A stretch of 20,850 bases of DNA from Ruminococcaceae bacterium UBA3818 (GTDB lineage: Bacteria > Bacillota > Clostridia > Oscillospirales > Ruminococcaceae), in contig DFDW01000007.1 in the NCBI GenBank assembly GCA_002369315.1, positions 7,231 to 28,080 on the forward strand, in the 5' to 3' direction. The notes under the pieces are model-generated. The model was not told the origin of the DNA. It searched no databases and was given only the letters and a program-made list of their open reading frames with translations. A program made the position numbers and the translations under genes. Positions 20,461 to 20,850 of the stretch are shown one piece after another (the first letter of the stretch is position 1; the number at the start of each line of letters is the position of its first letter).

Positions 20461-20850
20461 TTATTCGCCCATAACGGTGATGTAAACCTTGCGGCGCTGA
20501 ATGCCGTCGAACTCACCGAAGTAAACGTCCTGGGCGTTGCCGCAGACCACGTGTCCGTCCACAATGGGGAACACAGCGTGGTTGCCGCAGATCATGGATT
20601 TCAGATGGCCCGGGGCGTTGCAGCCGATGGCGCCGTAGGAGGGGAGGAAGTGGTTGTGGTTGTAAGAGTCAAAGGTGGGGACCAGCTCTTCCAGCTTCTT
20701 CTCGATGTCCACCTCCAGGCAGGCCAGACTTTCGTTGACCAGGATGCCGGTGGTGGTGTGGGCGGTGATGGCGAAAACAACGCCGTTTTGAATACCGGAT
20801 TCCTCAACCGCTTTGAGGATATCCTTGGTAATGCGGATCAGCTCAAATTC
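20461..20850 (-). CDS. YjbQ-family protein (secondary thiamine-phosphate synthase family), C-terminal part
   Basis: 129 codons and the stop are inside the window; the start lies beyond the right edge. The sequence FELIRITKDILKAVEESG, then TAHTTTGILVNE, then YNHNHFLPS, APGHLKS and FGEFDGIQRRKV follow the UPF0047/YjbQ family order with its conserved His residues. YjbQ-type proteins show weak thiamine-phosphate synthase activity in E. coli, but the physiological role is unclear. At the usual GTWQ position this protein reads CGNAQ, a variation that may mark a subfamily. It converges with queT across a shared terminator. Confidence 0.88.
   Translation of the reverse strand, partial: EFELIRITKDILKAVEESGIQNGVVFAITAHTTTGILVNESLACLEVDIEKKLEELVPTFDSYNHNHFLPSYGAIGCNAPGHLKSMICGNHAVFPIVDGHVVCGNAQDVYFGEFDGIQRRKVYITVMGE

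Noticed and set aside
1..20850. CRISPR arrays, tRNA/rRNA genes, insertion sequences
   Set aside because: Looked for regularly spaced direct repeats, tRNA-like cloverleaf ends and transposase frames; none was found.

Overview
The window looks like the chromosome of a spore-forming, Gram-positive anaerobe of the Clostridia, probably Oscillospiraceae/Ruminococcaceae-like. This rests on spoIIP, strong GGAGG-type ribosome binding sites, frequent TTG/GTG starts, a Firmicutes-type ARG box, a preQ1-I-type riboswitch before queT, and GC-rich core genes. The species assignment is inference only.

Region 1 (1-6605) is a small, A+T-richer integrative element of about 6.4 kb. It sits at the 3' end of a host gene whose last codons occur at both ends (1-62 and 6543-6605). 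Those codons differ at seven positions, all synonymous. From the left end the element holds a transcription terminator, a tyrosine recombinase, a WYL-domain regulator, and an XRE regulator that diverges from a two-gene unit (a small ribbon-helix-helix-like protein and a 406-aa zinc-ribbon/coiled-coil protein of unknown function). These are followed by a leftward operon (a 92-aa helical protein, a DUF6809-like protein and a serine resolvase/invertase) facing a short HTH repressor across repeated TAGCACTAAA-type operators. A 570-bp stretch at the right end has no convincing gene but contains a long RNA hairpin and short direct repeats. No replication, conjugation or capsid gene is visible. The zinc-ribbon/coiled-coil unit is the best candidate cargo and the most novel part of the window.

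Region 2 (6621-12242) is core chromosome. A leftward spoIIP is followed by a small membrane protein, and the divergent argG-argH-argF operon (ornithine to arginine) has an ARG-box operator and sigma-A promoter in front of it. It ends at a very strong palindromic terminator.

Region 3 (12282-14617) is a leftward operon: Nudix hydrolase, TrkH/KtrB potassium channel subunit, GNAT acetyltransferase. Region 4 (14785-16410) is a rightward pair, a CPBP membrane protease and the tRNA adenosine deaminase tadA, behind an extended -10 promoter and a structured leader. A probable unannotated small RNA with a C-rich anti-Shine-Dalgarno stretch lies at about 16561-16660.

Region 5 (16852-19187) is a leftward operon: prmA, rsmE and a membrane-anchored PilN-like protein. 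Region 6 (19255-20850) holds a threonine aldolase pseudogene with a large internal deletion, the preQ1 riboswitch-queT unit, and the C-terminal part of a YjbQ-family gene running off the right edge. No tRNA, rRNA, CRISPR array or insertion sequence was found.
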